64,000 bases of DNA from Aeromicrobium duanguangcaii (GTDB lineage Bacteria; Actinomycetota; Actinomycetes; Propionibacteriales; Nocardioidaceae): contig NZ_CP101990.1 of the NCBI RefSeq assembly GCF_024508295.1, positions 1,612,001-1,676,000 of the forward strand. Reading direction: 5' to 3'. A program made the translations under genes and the position numbers. Below, one piece after another: positions 1-8,471 of this stretch (the first letter of the stretch is position 1; every line of letters starts with the position of its first letter). The notes beneath the pieces were generated by a model, which had not been told where the DNA came from, did not search any database, and saw only the letters and a program-made list of their open reading frames with translations.

Positions 1-251
1 GCGACCCGGACGGCCCGCTTCACCGGCATCACGAAGGACCGCTGCTCCGTGCTGGGGAAGAGGGAGGTCCGCCACGTGGTGCCGCCCACCGTGGCCTCGA
101 CCTTGACCGAGCCGAACCCGCCGCGAGGGCCGGCCAGGTCCTCGATCTCGTCGCTCACGTCCGGGGGCACCGTGATGAAGTGCCAGGCGCCGTTCTCGCG
201 CCAGAGCCACAGGTCCGCGGCGAACTCGAACACCCGGCTGTCGTCGCGCAC
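1..251 (-). CDS. DUF1905 domain protein, 3' end outside window
   Basis: About 83 codons are visible before the window edge. The translation shows the DUF1905 pattern: FEFAADLWLWRENGAWHFI, then VPPDVSDEIEDL, a GSVKVEATVGGTTWRTSLFP core and PVKRAVR near the edge. DUF1905 proteins are small cytoplasmic beta-barrels of unknown biochemical role. The likely start is GTG at 251, two bases past the rskA stop, so it is probably the last gene of the sigK-rskA transcript. A later in-frame GTG exists, and no clear ribosome site decides between them. The family call is from motif recognition; function is unknown. Confidence 0.72.
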   Translation of the reverse strand, partial: MRDDSRVFEFAADLWLWRENGAWHFITVPPDVSDEIEDLAGPRGGFGSVKVEATVGGTTWRTSLFPSTEQRSFVMPVKRAVRV

Positions 252-253
252 GC

Positions 254-958
254 TCAGAACTCGAACAGCGCGATCGGGGCCTCGGTCGGCTTGTCGACGT
301 CGGGGTTGGACTCGACGGTGACGCCGGCCGCCGAGGCGGTCGCCGCATCACCCGAGAGCAGCACCGTCTGGTCGGGACTCTGGGCCATCGCGCCGGCGTT
401 GACCATCGCGTCGCCCTGCTGGAGCCACACGACGTACGAGTGGCCCTTGGGCGGCGGCGGCATGTCCCGGGTGACCAGGACCGCCCGGCCGATCGAGGGG
501 GAGCGGACCACGGTCGCCTTCGCGCCGCCCTCGAACTCCAGGGTGATGCGCTGGGCGTCCCCGGCTCGCATGACGCGGTCGGCCACGCTGACGGTCTGTC
601 CCGATCCCGCGTCGTCCTGCCAGGGCCGGGCCACGCCGACGCCGACTCCCACCACCACGACGGCCGCGGCCGCGGCCACGAGCAGGCGCAGGGGGGACCG
701 GCGTGCCGGCGCCGTGCGAGGACGGACCAGCGGGGGCAGCTGGCGGACCTCGGACAGAGCGGAAAGCACCGAGCCACGCAGCTCCGACGGCGGCTCCTCC
801 GCCGTGAGAGCAGAGAGCTCGGCCGCGGCCTCACGCAGGGAGGCGACCTCCTCGCTACAGATGTCGCACCCGGCGAGATGCCGTTCGAACTGCTGGCGCT
901 CGATGTCGGTGACCGCGTCGAGCGCGTAGGCACCTGACAGGGCATGCACGTCGCTCAT
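254..958 (-). CDS. rskA: RskA-family anti-sigma-K factor
   Basis: A 234-residue membrane anti-sigma factor predicted to hold SigK at the membrane until regulated proteolysis releases it. The N-terminal zinc-associated anti-sigma motif is His27-x3-Cys31-x2-Cys34. A basic stretch is followed by one hydrophobic membrane segment (roughly residues 92-112), then an extracytoplasmic RskA C-terminal domain with the family pattern of GHSYVVWLQ and a late ALFEF end. The start codon overlaps the sigK stop by 4 bp, so the two proteins are translationally coupled, as in mycobacterial sigK-rskA. The extracytoplasmic trigger cannot be read from sequence. Confidence 0.9.
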   Translation of the reverse strand: MSDVHALSGAYALDAVTDIERQQFERHLAGCDICSEEVASLREAAAELSALTAEEPPSELRGSVLSALSEVRQLPPLVRPRTAPARRSPLRLLVAAAAAVVVVGVGVGVARPWQDDAGSGQTVSVADRVMRAGDAQRITLEFEGGAKATVVRSPSIGRAVLVTRDMPPPPKGHSYVVWLQQGDAMVNAGAMAQSPDQTVLLSGDAATASAAGVTVESNPDVDKPTEAPIALFEF

Positions 959-1545
959 CGTTCACCTCCGATCGTGTCGCGCAGTCTGATCAGGCCGTCG
1001 CGCACGCGGGACTTCGCTGTTCCCAGCGGCACTCCCAACATGGTGGCGACCTCCGTATGGGTGCATCCCCGGAAATAGGCCAGCTCGATGGCTTGGCGCT
1101 GCGTGTCCGTCAGGCTTCCCATCGCCTTGCGGACCCGCTGTGCGTCCAGCCGGGACTGGACCACTTCACTAGTCGAATCGTATTCCACGGCCTGATGACG
1201 GTGGCCGTATTCCACGTCACGCGTGCTGGTGGCCTCGACGCTGCGGACCCGGTCGACGGCACGGCGGTGCGCGATCGTCATCATCCAGGCGAGGGCCGAG
1301 CCCCGGTCCAGGTCGAAGCGAGCGGCCTGGCGCCAGATCTCGAGGAAGGCGTCCTGGGTGACCTCCTCGGACTGGGCCGGATCACGGATGATCCTCTTGA
1401 CCAGACCGAAGATGCGCGGTGAGACCTGGTCGTACAGGTCCGCGAACGCATACTCGTCGCCCAGTCCGCACCGCTTGAGCAGCGGCGCGAGCGCCTCGGG
1501 CGGCGAGGTGTCGCCGCCCGAGGTCGCTGCACGCAGTTGATTCAC
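955..1545 (-). CDS. sigK: ECF sigma factor SigK
   Basis: A 196-residue extracytoplasmic-function sigma factor. Region 2 lies at about residues 28-95 (EEVTQDAFLEIWRQAARFD is the region 2 signature) and region 4 at about 135-190, with the helix-turn-helix around HTEVATMLGVPLGTAKSRV. The overlap with rskA and the upstream fasciclin gene match the mycobacterial SigK regulon, where MPT70/MPT83 are fasciclin-domain targets. The gene lies 28 bp downstream of the fasciclin stop. Two candidate SigK promoters lie further upstream, which predicts autoregulation. The short gap before sigK also has a CCATCC box but no convincing -10. Confidence 0.9.
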   Translation of the reverse strand: MNQLRAATSGGDTSPPEALAPLLKRCGLGDEYAFADLYDQVSPRIFGLVKRIIRDPAQSEEVTQDAFLEIWRQAARFDLDRGSALAWMMTIAHRRAVDRVRSVEATSTRDVEYGHRHQAVEYDSTSEVVQSRLDAQRVRKAMGSLTDTQRQAIELAYFRGCTHTEVATMLGVPLGTAKSRVRDGLIRLRDTIGGER

Positions 1546-1573
1546 CAGTTCATCGCCCTCGTGGGATGGATGG

Positions 1574-2200
1574 TCAGGGCATCAGCACGGAGTCGACCAC
1601 GTACACCTTGGCGTTCGCCGTGTCGACGTTGCCGCAGATGACGCCGGCCTCTCCGACGGTGAACTCCTCGCCGGAGCCCTCCACCGTGATCGTGTCACCC
1701 GCGAGCGTCTTGTGCTCGCCGGCCACGTCCTCGGGGGACAGCTCGCCCTCCACGACGTGGTGCGTCAGCACCTTGGTCAACGCGGCCTTGTCGGCCAGCA
1801 GGGCGTTGAGGTCGGCGGCGGGGATCTTGGCGAACGCGTCGTTGGTCGGCGCGAAGACCGTCAGCGACTCGGCGCTGTTGAGGGTGTCACCGAGGTCGGC
1901 TGCCGTGACGGCCTTGACGAGCGTGGTGAGCAGCGGGTTGTTCGAGGCGGCGGTCGCGACCGGGTCGTCGGCCATGCCCTCGACGGAGCCTTCACCCTCG
2001 GTGGGGACGGCGGAGCAGCCGGCGCCGAACGGGCCGGAAGCCTCGTCCATGTCCTCGCTGGCGGACATCGAGGCCGAGGGGGTGCTCGAGCTGGAGTCGT
2101 CGCTGGACGAGTCGTCGCTGCTGCTGCAGGCGGCCAGACCGAAGCACATGACGATGGCGGCGGTGGCTGCGGCGGCGCGGTGGGGGAGCAAGCGGTTCAT
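1574..2200 (-). CDS. Fasciclin-domain lipoprotein (MPT70/MPT83-like)
   Basis: A 208-residue exported protein. The start is ATG at 2200, with GAGAGG about 8 bp upstream; longer in-frame starts lack a signal peptide. A lipoprotein signal ends in LAAC (Cys25), followed by a Ser/Asp-rich linker and one FAS1 domain (about residues 65-208) with the expected NPLLTTLVKAV, TVFAPTNDAF and HHVVEGELSPED elements. FAS1 proteins act in cell-surface adhesion; in mycobacteria the homologues are the strongest SigK targets. A SigK-type promoter ends about 35 bp upstream. The surface location is predicted; the ligand is unknown. Confidence 0.88.
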   Translation of the reverse strand: MNRLLPHRAAAATAAIVMCFGLAACSSSDDSSSDDSSSSTPSASMSASEDMDEASGPFGAGCSAVPTEGEGSVEGMADDPVATAASNNPLLTTLVKAVTAADLGDTLNSAESLTVFAPTNDAFAKIPAADLNALLADKAALTKVLTHHVVEGELSPEDVAGEHKTLAGDTITVEGSGEEFTVGEAGVICGNVDTANAKVYVVDSVLMP

Positions 2201-2234
2201 GGTCGTGCCTCTCATTGGTGACGATGGTGCAAGT

Positions 2235-2262
2235 GGTTCGGTACGGTCGGCGGATCGGATGG
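2235..2262 (-). promoter_or_regulatory. SigK-type promoter of the fasciclin gene
   Basis: On the minus strand, CCATCC (2257-2262) is separated by 16 bp from CGAACC (2235-2240). CCATCC is the -35 I recall for mycobacterial SigK, and its -10 is CCGAAT-like. The same boxes, spacing and a shared GATC after the -35 recur before the molybdoenzyme gene. The predicted transcript has a leader of about 28 nt. Confidence 0.7.
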
Positions 2263-2268
2263 GTCCGA

Positions 2269-3777
2269 TCACCGAACGATCACGACGATCTGCTGCAAAC
2301 CACTGGAACCATCGGGAAAAGGCGGCTCGCGATCATCGGTCTGGACCTCGCCGTCGGGGGTGCGGGCGCGGACGGTCAGGGTGTGCCGGCCGGAGTCGGC
2401 GTCCCACAGCAGGTACCACTGACGCCAGTAGTCCACACCCGCGTCGGGTCCGAACTGCGCCTCCTGCCAGGGACCGTCGTCGACCCGGACCTCGACGGCG
2501 GCGATCCCGCGTCCCGGCGCCCACGCCACGCCCGCGACGACGATGCGTCCGGCATCGACCGACTTCAACGCGGCGGGAGTGTCGATGCGCGACGCGATCT
2601 TGATCGGGCCGTCGGTGGCCCAGTCGCGATCGGTCCAGTACGCGCTGCGATCACGGTAGGTCGTGACCGTCATCCTCGTGAGCCACTTGGTGCTGCCCAC
2701 GTATCCGTACAGGCCGGGCGTCACGAGGCGGGCGGGGAAGCCGTGCTCACGGGGCAGCGCCTCGCCGTTCATGCCGACGGCGACGATCATGTCCCGCCCG
2801 TCCTGCGCGGCGGACAGGGGAGTGCTGATCGTGAAGCCGTCGGTCGCCGTGCTGAGGATCTGGTCGGCGCCGGGACGCACGCCGGCGCGGGCCAGCAGAT
2901 CAGAGACGCGCACCCCCAGCCAGCGAGCGCCGCCGAGGTACGGTCCGCCCACCTCGTTCGAGACGCAGCACATGGTGATGTCGCACTCGATCATCGGCAG
3001 GTCCAGCAGCTCGGCGAAGGTGAGCTCGTACGGCCGGTCGACCATGCCGTCGATGCGCAGGGTCCAGCTGTCGTGGTCGACGATCGGAACGGTGAGATTC
3101 ACGTCCACGCGGTAGAAGTCCTCGTTCGGCGTCTGGAATCGGGTGACGCCGCGGTAGCGGCTCTCGAGGCCGCGTGGCAGTGGCCCCAGCGGACGACGGG
3201 CGCGGGGGAGTGCGATGTTCTTGACGTCCTGCACCCGCGCGACGAGCCACTGCCCGGCGGTTCCGGCGACCAGTGCCCCGCCGGCGATCACTCCTGCACG
3301 CATCAACAGGCGGCGACGCCCCATGCCGTCGACGACCTCCCGCGGCCCTGTTGCGTCGGGGGACAGCCAGCGCAGCGCTCCCAGCGCGACGGCCGCGGTC
3401 ACGATCGCGGGAATCACGTCCACGGGCCGAGCGGCCGCACGCGAGAGAGCGGCCCAGCCGGCCACGGCGACCAGGACCAGGACCACGCCGGCGCCGACGG
3501 GGAACGTCCGGCGCGCGACCACGCCGCCGAGCGCCGCCAGCAGCAGGGTCCCGGCCAGGACGCTGCCCAGCAGGACCGGTTTGTCGGCGTTCCCGAGCGT
3601 CTCGACCGCCCACTGCTTCAGCGGCGTCGGCGTCCGGTCGATCACCGCGCTCCCCACCGCCAGGACCGGCGAGGCGGCCGGACCGATCAGTGCTGCGACG
3701 AGGTGTCCGGCTGCGAGACCGGCGGCGGCCGAGAGCAGGCCTGCACCCGCCCCGAGAGCGAGATCATGGCGGTTCAT
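2269..3777 (-). CDS. Membrane-anchored molybdopterin oxidoreductase, sulfite-oxidase family
   Basis: A 502-residue protein, taking ATG at 3777, which sits 6 nt from a SigK-type -10; the 48 residues further upstream are not coding-like. The N-terminal third has several membrane segments. A GRRRLLMRAG basic motif precedes a further hydrophobic stretch, resembling an internal Tat-type anchor. The oxidoreductase molybdopterin domain follows (about residues 215-380; CDITMCCVSNEVGG carries the likely Mo-ligand Cys and GFPARLVTPGLYGYVGSTKW is typical), then a Mo-cofactor dimerisation domain with IAAVEVRVDDGPW. It probably acts outside the membrane on a small redox substrate that the sequence does not identify. 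It heads the sigK transcript. Confidence 0.87.
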   Translation of the reverse strand: MNRHDLALGAGAGLLSAAAGLAAGHLVAALIGPAASPVLAVGSAVIDRTPTPLKQWAVETLGNADKPVLLGSVLAGTLLLAALGGVVARRTFPVGAGVVLVLVAVAGWAALSRAAARPVDVIPAIVTAAVALGALRWLSPDATGPREVVDGMGRRRLLMRAGVIAGGALVAGTAGQWLVARVQDVKNIALPRARRPLGPLPRGLESRYRGVTRFQTPNEDFYRVDVNLTVPIVDHDSWTLRIDGMVDRPYELTFAELLDLPMIECDITMCCVSNEVGGPYLGGARWLGVRVSDLLARAGVRPGADQILSTATDGFTISTPLSAAQDGRDMIVAVGMNGEALPREHGFPARLVTPGLYGYVGSTKWLTRMTVTTYRDRSAYWTDRDWATDGPIKIASRIDTPAALKSVDAGRIVVAGVAWAPGRGIAAVEVRVDDGPWQEAQFGPDAGVDYWRQWYLLWDADSGRHTLTVRARTPDGEVQTDDREPPFPDGSSGLQQIVVIVR

Positions 3778-3783
3778 GGGTGT

Positions 3784-3811
3784 GGTTCGTTGCGCGGCCA
3801 CGATCGGATGG
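3784..3811 (-). promoter_or_regulatory. SigK-type promoter of the molybdoenzyme gene
   Basis: On the minus strand, CCATCC (3806-3811), 16 bp, then CGAACC (3784-3789). Only 6 nt separate the -10 from the ATG, so the transcript should be leaderless. It shares CCATCCGATC-N12-CGAACCA with the fasciclin promoter, which supports autoregulation of this operon by SigK. Confidence 0.7.
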
Positions 3812-3859
3812 GGCCGCAGCCGCGGGCCGGCGCCCGTCGGACACGGTGTCAGGGGCGGC

Positions 3860-4678
3860 TCAGCGGTCGATGTGCCGCGCCCACGCGAAGCAGAACAGGC
3901 CGAAGGCGACGAATCCCGCACCGACCAGCGCAGTCACGACCGGACCGAAGGGCTGCTCCAGCAGCGTGAGCAGCGCCTCGTCGATCCCGCCGGACTTCTT
4001 CGGTTCGTGCGTGATCGCGGCGTAGCCGAAGAGCGCGCCGACACCCACGATCGCGGCGCCCTTCGCGACGTAACCGCAGGTGCCCAGCCAGACGTACGCC
4101 GTGCCGACACGGCCGCTGGTGCCACCGGCCTCGATGTCCTTGAGGAAGCGCCGGGTCGCGCCCTTGTAGATCAGGTAGACACCGACGGCCGCGATGCCGA
4201 GAGCCACGACGCCGACGATGAACTGGCCCATCGGCAGGTCCATGAGCTTCACGCTCACCGGGGTCGTGCCGTCCTTCTTCGACGAGCCCGAGCCGGTGAC
4301 CACCTTGATCGCGCTGATCGCGATCGCGAGGTAGATGACGACCTTGCCCAGGCTGGTCAGCCGCTTGCGCAGGCGCTTGGGGTTGTCGTCCTCGCGGTGT
4401 CCGACGGCGGCCTCGATCGCCTGCCAGGCGGCGAGCAGGATCATGCCGATGGCGACGGCCCACACGATCGCCCCGCCGAAGGGCTGCTCGGCCAGTTCCT
4501 GGACGGCGCCGCTGCTGTCGGCCTTGTTCTCGCGGTCCCCGAACGCGAGCTGCAGCGTGAGCCAGCCCATCACCACATGGACGACGCCGAACGCCACCAG
4601 GCCGGCCCGCGCCACGTAGTCCATGGCGGGGTGGTTGTCGACGGCGCGCGCGGCAGAGGGTGCAGATCCGGGGGTCAT
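3860..4678 (-). CDS. DUF1206 membrane protein
   Basis: A 272-residue integral membrane protein built of three repeats, each with two hydrophobic helices and a conserved G-x(6)-ARxGLVAFGVVHVVMGW-like start (residues about 20-100, 105-185 and 195-270). That triple layout defines DUF1206, common in actinobacteria and without known function. It ends before the SigK-type promoter and is co-directional with that operon. A TAGGCT -10 lies exactly 6 nt before the ATG, indicating its own leaderless promoter. Confidence 0.88.
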   Translation of the reverse strand: MTPGSAPSAARAVDNHPAMDYVARAGLVAFGVVHVVMGWLTLQLAFGDRENKADSSGAVQELAEQPFGGAIVWAVAIGMILLAAWQAIEAAVGHREDDNPKRLRKRLTSLGKVVIYLAIAISAIKVVTGSGSSKKDGTTPVSVKLMDLPMGQFIVGVVALGIAAVGVYLIYKGATRRFLKDIEAGGTSGRVGTAYVWLGTCGYVAKGAAIVGVGALFGYAAITHEPKKSGGIDEALLTLLEQPFGPVVTALVGAGFVAFGLFCFAWARHIDR

Positions 4679-4684
4679 GGCGCG

Positions 4685-4690
4685 AGCCTA
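4685..4690 (-). promoter_or_regulatory. -10 box of leaderless DUF1206 gene
   Basis: TAGGCT on the minus strand, 6 nt before the ATG at 4678. The same hexamer and spacing occur before helY (39699-39704) and pafA (45067-45072). Confidence 0.6.
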
Positions 4691-4715
4691 CGGCGTTCGT
4701 GACCACCCGGCCCGT

Positions 4716-4973
4716 TCACGTGAGCGGCCTCAGCCTCGCTGCGGAAAGCCAGCCGGTGTGGACGACACCGTCGGGGGAGACCCACGTGCACAGCGCCTCC
4801 CACCCCTTCACGACCGGGCGCCACTCGATGAGGACGCCCGGGCACACGGCCGGCGCGTGCTGCACGGTCGACAGATTCACCCACACGTGTTGGGGCCTGA
4901 TCCGAGGCGGGGGAGTGACCGCCGGACCGTCCAATGCGGTGAGCGGGTCGCCGTACCTGCGGTTGTGACCCAT
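4716..4973 (-). CDS. Small hypothetical protein, 85 aa
   Basis: I do not recognise a named domain. The protein has HVWVNL near residue 30, then a PGVLIEWR ... GWEALCTWV ... GWLSAARLRP pattern that resembles short conserved actinobacterial proteins of unknown function. It is probably a cytoplasmic beta-rich protein: there is no signal peptide or membrane segment. Support for expression comes from TACAGT (4980-4985) exactly 6 nt before the ATG, the leaderless arrangement repeated through this window. It is co-directional with the DUF1206 gene and about 40 bp upstream of it. Confidence 0.65.
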   Translation of the reverse strand: MGHNRRYGDPLTALDGPAVTPPPRIRPQHVWVNLSTVQHAPAVCPGVLIEWRPVVKGWEALCTWVSPDGVVHTGWLSAARLRPLT

Positions 4974-5056
4974 GTGACCACTGTAGAACGCGTGTTCGAT
5001 GAAAGGTCGAGAGACTCTGTGGCCACGCGAACGGAAGGAAGCGCGGCGCCTCCCAC

Positions 5057-5090
5057 TAGGTGTCTACGTAGACGCCTACGTAGACACCTA
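5057..5090. repeat. 34-bp perfect inverted repeat upstream of the surface-protein gene
   Basis: Arms of 14 bp (5057-5070 and 5077-5090, TAGGTGTCTACGTA and its complement) flank a 6-bp centre. Each arm contains TCTACGTAGA-like symmetry, so the site reads as two overlapping palindromes. It lies about 75 bp before the GTG of the thioester protein, a plausible operator for a dimeric repressor. An RNA hairpin in the leader is the alternative. Confidence 0.6.
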
Positions 5091-5165
5091 CCGTGAGTCG
5101 GGTCACACTCTAGTAACGGATCCCTCGCCAGGGATCTGGGCGAAGACGAATCGGGGGGTTCGATT

Positions 5166-8100
5166 GTGGCTCACATCGGAACGACATCCAACGCGACGAC
5201 GCGACTGGCGCGCTTGCTCGCGGCACTGCTCCTGCTCGGAGGCGTGCTGTTCACGGCGTGGCCGGCGCACGCCGAGCCGATCGTCGGTGGCGAGGATGAT
5301 CCCTTCCCGGCGGGCTTGCCGTTCACCGAGCTGCAGGTCGGTCCCATCACCGGTGCTCTCGGCGTGCGGAACGTCTCCGCGTACAACGCGCCGACGACGT
5401 TCGACCCGGTCGCGACCGCGTACCCGTCGACGCGCCCGGCGGGCTCGACGACCAACACGGTCCGCTATGCCGGTGCCATTCCGGCCAGCGACGCGGCGGG
5501 CACCGAGGTGCTGACCTATTGCATCGACCTGTTCACCTCGACGGAGGCCGGCGTCACGTACGAGCGGGGGGACTGGACCGAGGCGAACGTCCGCAACCTC
5601 GGGTACGTCGGCTACATCCTGCAGAACTACTACCCGACGACGGACGCCCCGACAGGGGTCGCGAACAACGTGAAGGCCGCGGCGGTGCAGGCGGCCATCT
5701 GGTACTTCAGCGACAACCTGGTGCTGAACTCGACGGCGAATCCGCAGCTGTTCAGCCTCACGCAGGCGATCGTCGAGGACGCCAGGGCCAACGGCCCGAC
5801 CACCGAGCCCACCCAGCCGAACCTGAGCGTCTCACCCGAGTCCGCCGTGTCGCCGGCGAGCGGCGAGCTCGCCGGGCCGTTCACGGTGACCGCGGACGGA
5901 CCGGCCACCCTGGTCGTCGAGGGCGTCCAGGTCTACGCCGACGCCGCGGGCACCCAGCCATTGGCGGAGGGCGCCACGGTCCAGCCGGGAACGCAGCTGT
6001 GGGCCCGCGCGACCGGCCTGGGCTCCTCGCAGGGCTTCTCGTTGCGGCGGCCGGAGACCGTGCAGGAGAGCACTGTCTATCTGTACGACGGGCAGACACC
6101 GGGTCGCACAAGCGGGCAGAAGCTGATCCTGGCCCAGGAGGAGTCGATCGAGGCGGTGGCCAGCGTCCGGATCACCCGCGAGGCCCCGGGCGGTATCGCC
6201 GTCACCAAGACGATCACCGGTGACGGCGCGGGCCTGCAGGGCGCCGTCGTGATCGACGTCGAGTGCACGGCCCCCGTGGAGGGCGAGCCCGTCACGCGGC
6301 AGGTGACGATCCCCGCCGGGACGACCGGATCGCAGACGACGACCCTGACCGGGATCCCCGCCGGTTACTCCTGCGCCATCACCGAGTCCGAGAACGGCGA
6401 CAACGCCAGCGTGAGCGTCACCGCCACCACCATCGATCCCGAGACCGTGACGGTCGCTTCAGGGCAGACCTCTGCCGTCGCGGTCAGCAATGTGTATGAC
6501 GTCGCCACCGGCGGACTCCAGGTCACCAAGACGATCAGCGGCGCCGGGGCCGGTCTGCAAAGTGCCGTCGAGATCAGCGTCGAGTGCACATCGCCCGGGA
6601 CCGGAGACCCGGTCTCGCGGACCGTGACGATTCCCGCCGGCACCACCGGGTCGCAGACCACGCCGGTGACCGGCATCCCGGCCGGGTACTCCTGTGCGAT
6701 CACCGAGACCGACAACGGTGACAACGGACGCGTCAGTGTCACCGCCACCACGATCGACCCCGCGACCGTCACGATCGTCGAAGACGGAGCAACGCCCGTC
6801 GCCGTGACCAACGAGTACGACATCGCCGTCGGCGGCATCGAGGTCACCAAGACGATCACCGGCGACGGTGCCGGTCTGCAAAGCGCCGTCGTGATCAACG
6901 TCGCGTGCACGCTGCAGGGCTCAGAGGACATCGCCAGGACCGTGACGATCCCCGCCGGCGCCACGGGCTCGCAGAGCCAGACCCTGTCGGGCATCCCGGC
7001 CGGCTACTCGTGCACGATCACCGAGCCCGAGAACGGCGACAACGGCCAGGTCAGCGTCACCGCCACGACGATCGAGCCCGGTTCGGTGACGATCACCGAG
7101 GACGTGAACGCGGCCGTCGCGGTGACGAACGAGTACGCGCAGGCCGTCGGCGGCCTCCAGGTCACGAAGACGATCACCGGTAGTGGCGCCGGCCTGCAGG
7201 ACGCGATCGAGGTGCTCGTGTCCTGCACGCCCGCCGGTGGTGGCTCCGCGGTCGAGCGAACCCTGTCGATCCCCGCGGGGAGTCCGGCCGGCACGGTGTC
7301 GGACACGTTCGGCGGGCTTCCCGCCGGCGCGACCTGCACCATCACCGAGCCCGAGGACGGCGACAACGGCCGGGTGGACGTGACCGCCACGTCCATCGAC
7401 CCCGAGACGATCACCATCGTCGAGGGCACGAGCCCGTCCGTGGCCGTCACGAACGAGTACGACGCCACGGTCGGTGGAATCACCGTCACCAAGACGATCA
7501 GCGGCGGGGGAGCAGGCCTCCAGGGGCCGGTCGAGATCCTCGTCAGCTGCACGTCGCCCGACGAGGGCGGAGGGACGATCGAGCAGTCGGTCACCATTCC
7601 GGCCGGCACGGGCGCGGGTGACGAGACGACCACGCTGACCGGGTTCCCGGCCGGCTCGACCTGCACGATCACCGAGCCCCAGGACGGGGACAACGGACTG
7701 GTCAGCCTGACCGCCTCGTCCATCGACCCCGAGACCGTCACGGTCGTGGAGAACACGAACGAGCCGGTCGCCGTGACGAACGAGTACGCCCGCGCCGTCG
7801 GAGGTTTGCAGGTCACGAAGATCATCGGCGGACCGGCCGCAGGGGAGCAGGGCGAGGTCGTCCTGGACATCGACTGTGACGACGCGGACAACGCCTTCGA
7901 CCAGCAGTTCACCATCCCGGCAGGCTCGCTCGCGGGCGGCTACGTCGAGACGCTGGAGGGCATCCCGGCCGGCACGAACTGCGAGGTCACCGAGACCGCC
8001 ACCGGCGAGACGGACACCGTCGTCCTGTCGACGCCGGTGACGATCACGCCCGGACCGGTCACGATCGTGGAAGAGCTCGTCGGCGAGGTCGTGGCCACCA

Positions 8101-8294
8101 ACACGTACCGGACGCAGGACCAGGGTGGCGACGATGACAACGGGGGCGGTGGCGGCGGTGGCAGCGACTACGGCGGCTACGACGACTTCCTGGCCAGCAC
8201 CGGCGGGCCTTGGGGTCCGGCCTGGGGCATCGGCGTCGCGCTGCTCGTCGCCGGTGGCGCCGCACTGACCCTGCATCGCCGCCGCAGCATGTGA
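5166..8294 (+). CDS. Thioester-domain surface adhesin with six DUF5979-type repeats and LAxTG anchor
   Basis: A 1042-residue wall-anchored protein starting at GTG after a GGGGGG ribosome site. Residues 1-36 are a signal peptide (cleavage after AHA). A thioester domain follows: Cys119 in LTYCIDL and Gln175 in VQAAIW are the pair that forms the internal thioester used by Gram-positive adhesins to bind host or surface amines covalently. Six repeats of about 105 residues begin near 342, 449, 556, 662, 770 and 879, each starting GG-x-x-VTKTI-x-G-x-GAGLQ (the sixth diverged) with paired cysteines. A Gly/Asp linker leads to LASTG, one hydrophobic helix and a basic tail. LAxTG is the class E sortase signal in actinobacteria. 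Thioester formation and sorting are predictions. Confidence 0.88.
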   Translation: MAHIGTTSNATTRLARLLAALLLLGGVLFTAWPAHAEPIVGGEDDPFPAGLPFTELQVGPITGALGVRNVSAYNAPTTFDPVATAYPSTRPAGSTTNTVRYAGAIPASDAAGTEVLTYCIDLFTSTEAGVTYERGDWTEANVRNLGYVGYILQNYYPTTDAPTGVANNVKAAAVQAAIWYFSDNLVLNSTANPQLFSLTQAIVEDARANGPTTEPTQPNLSVSPESAVSPASGELAGPFTVTADGPATLVVEGVQVYADAAGTQPLAEGATVQPGTQLWARATGLGSSQGFSLRRPETVQESTVYLYDGQTPGRTSGQKLILAQEESIEAVASVRITREAPGGIAVTKTITGDGAGLQGAVVIDVECTAPVEGEPVTRQVTIPAGTTGSQTTTLTGIPAGYSCAITESENGDNASVSVTATTIDPETVTVASGQTSAVAVSNVYDVATGGLQVTKTISGAGAGLQSAVEISVECTSPGTGDPVSRTVTIPAGTTGSQTTPVTGIPAGYSCAITETDNGDNGRVSVTATTIDPATVTIVEDGATPVAVTNEYDIAVGGIEVTKTITGDGAGLQSAVVINVACTLQGSEDIARTVTIPAGATGSQSQTLSGIPAGYSCTITEPENGDNGQVSVTATTIEPGSVTITEDVNAAVAVTNEYAQAVGGLQVTKTITGSGAGLQDAIEVLVSCTPAGGGSAVERTLSIPAGSPAGTVSDTFGGLPAGATCTITEPEDGDNGRVDVTATSIDPETITIVEGTSPSVAVTNEYDATVGGITVTKTISGGGAGLQGPVEILVSCTSPDEGGGTIEQSVTIPAGTGAGDETTTLTGFPAGSTCTITEPQDGDNGLVSLTASSIDPETVTVVENTNEPVAVTNEYARAVGGLQVTKIIGGPAAGEQGEVVLDIDCDDADNAFDQQFTIPAGSLAGGYVETLEGIPAGTNCEVTETATGETDTVVLSTPVTITPGPVTIVEELVGEVVATNTYRTQDQGGDDDNGGGGGGGSDYGGYDDFLASTGGPWGPAWGIGVALLVAGGAALTLHRRRSM

Positions 8295-8312
8295 CACGCG
8301 GCGGAGGCTCTT

Positions 8313-8343
8313 CCCCTCACCGGGTCACCGACCCGGTGAGGGG
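8313..8343 (+). terminator. Hairpin terminator after the adhesin gene
   Basis: A perfect 13-bp stem (CCCCTCACCGGGT and its complement) around a 5-nt loop, starting 18 bp after the stop codon. There is no T tract, as is usual in high-GC actinobacteria. Confidence 0.8.
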
Positions 8344-8471
8344 AGAATCCTGCTCGACGATGTGATCGATGCCGCAGGGGAGACGAGTACTAGCCGAGAT
8401 CAGGGCGTTTGTCCCGGGTTTTCAGAAATTGGGCATTGCCGAGCCCTCCACCTGTGCACCAGACTCCCATT

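Noticed and set aside
6189-8100. Regular repeats in the adhesin gene as a CRISPR or satellite array
   Set aside because: The period is about 315-325 bp, in frame, and encodes a protein domain; there are no short direct repeats with unique spacers.
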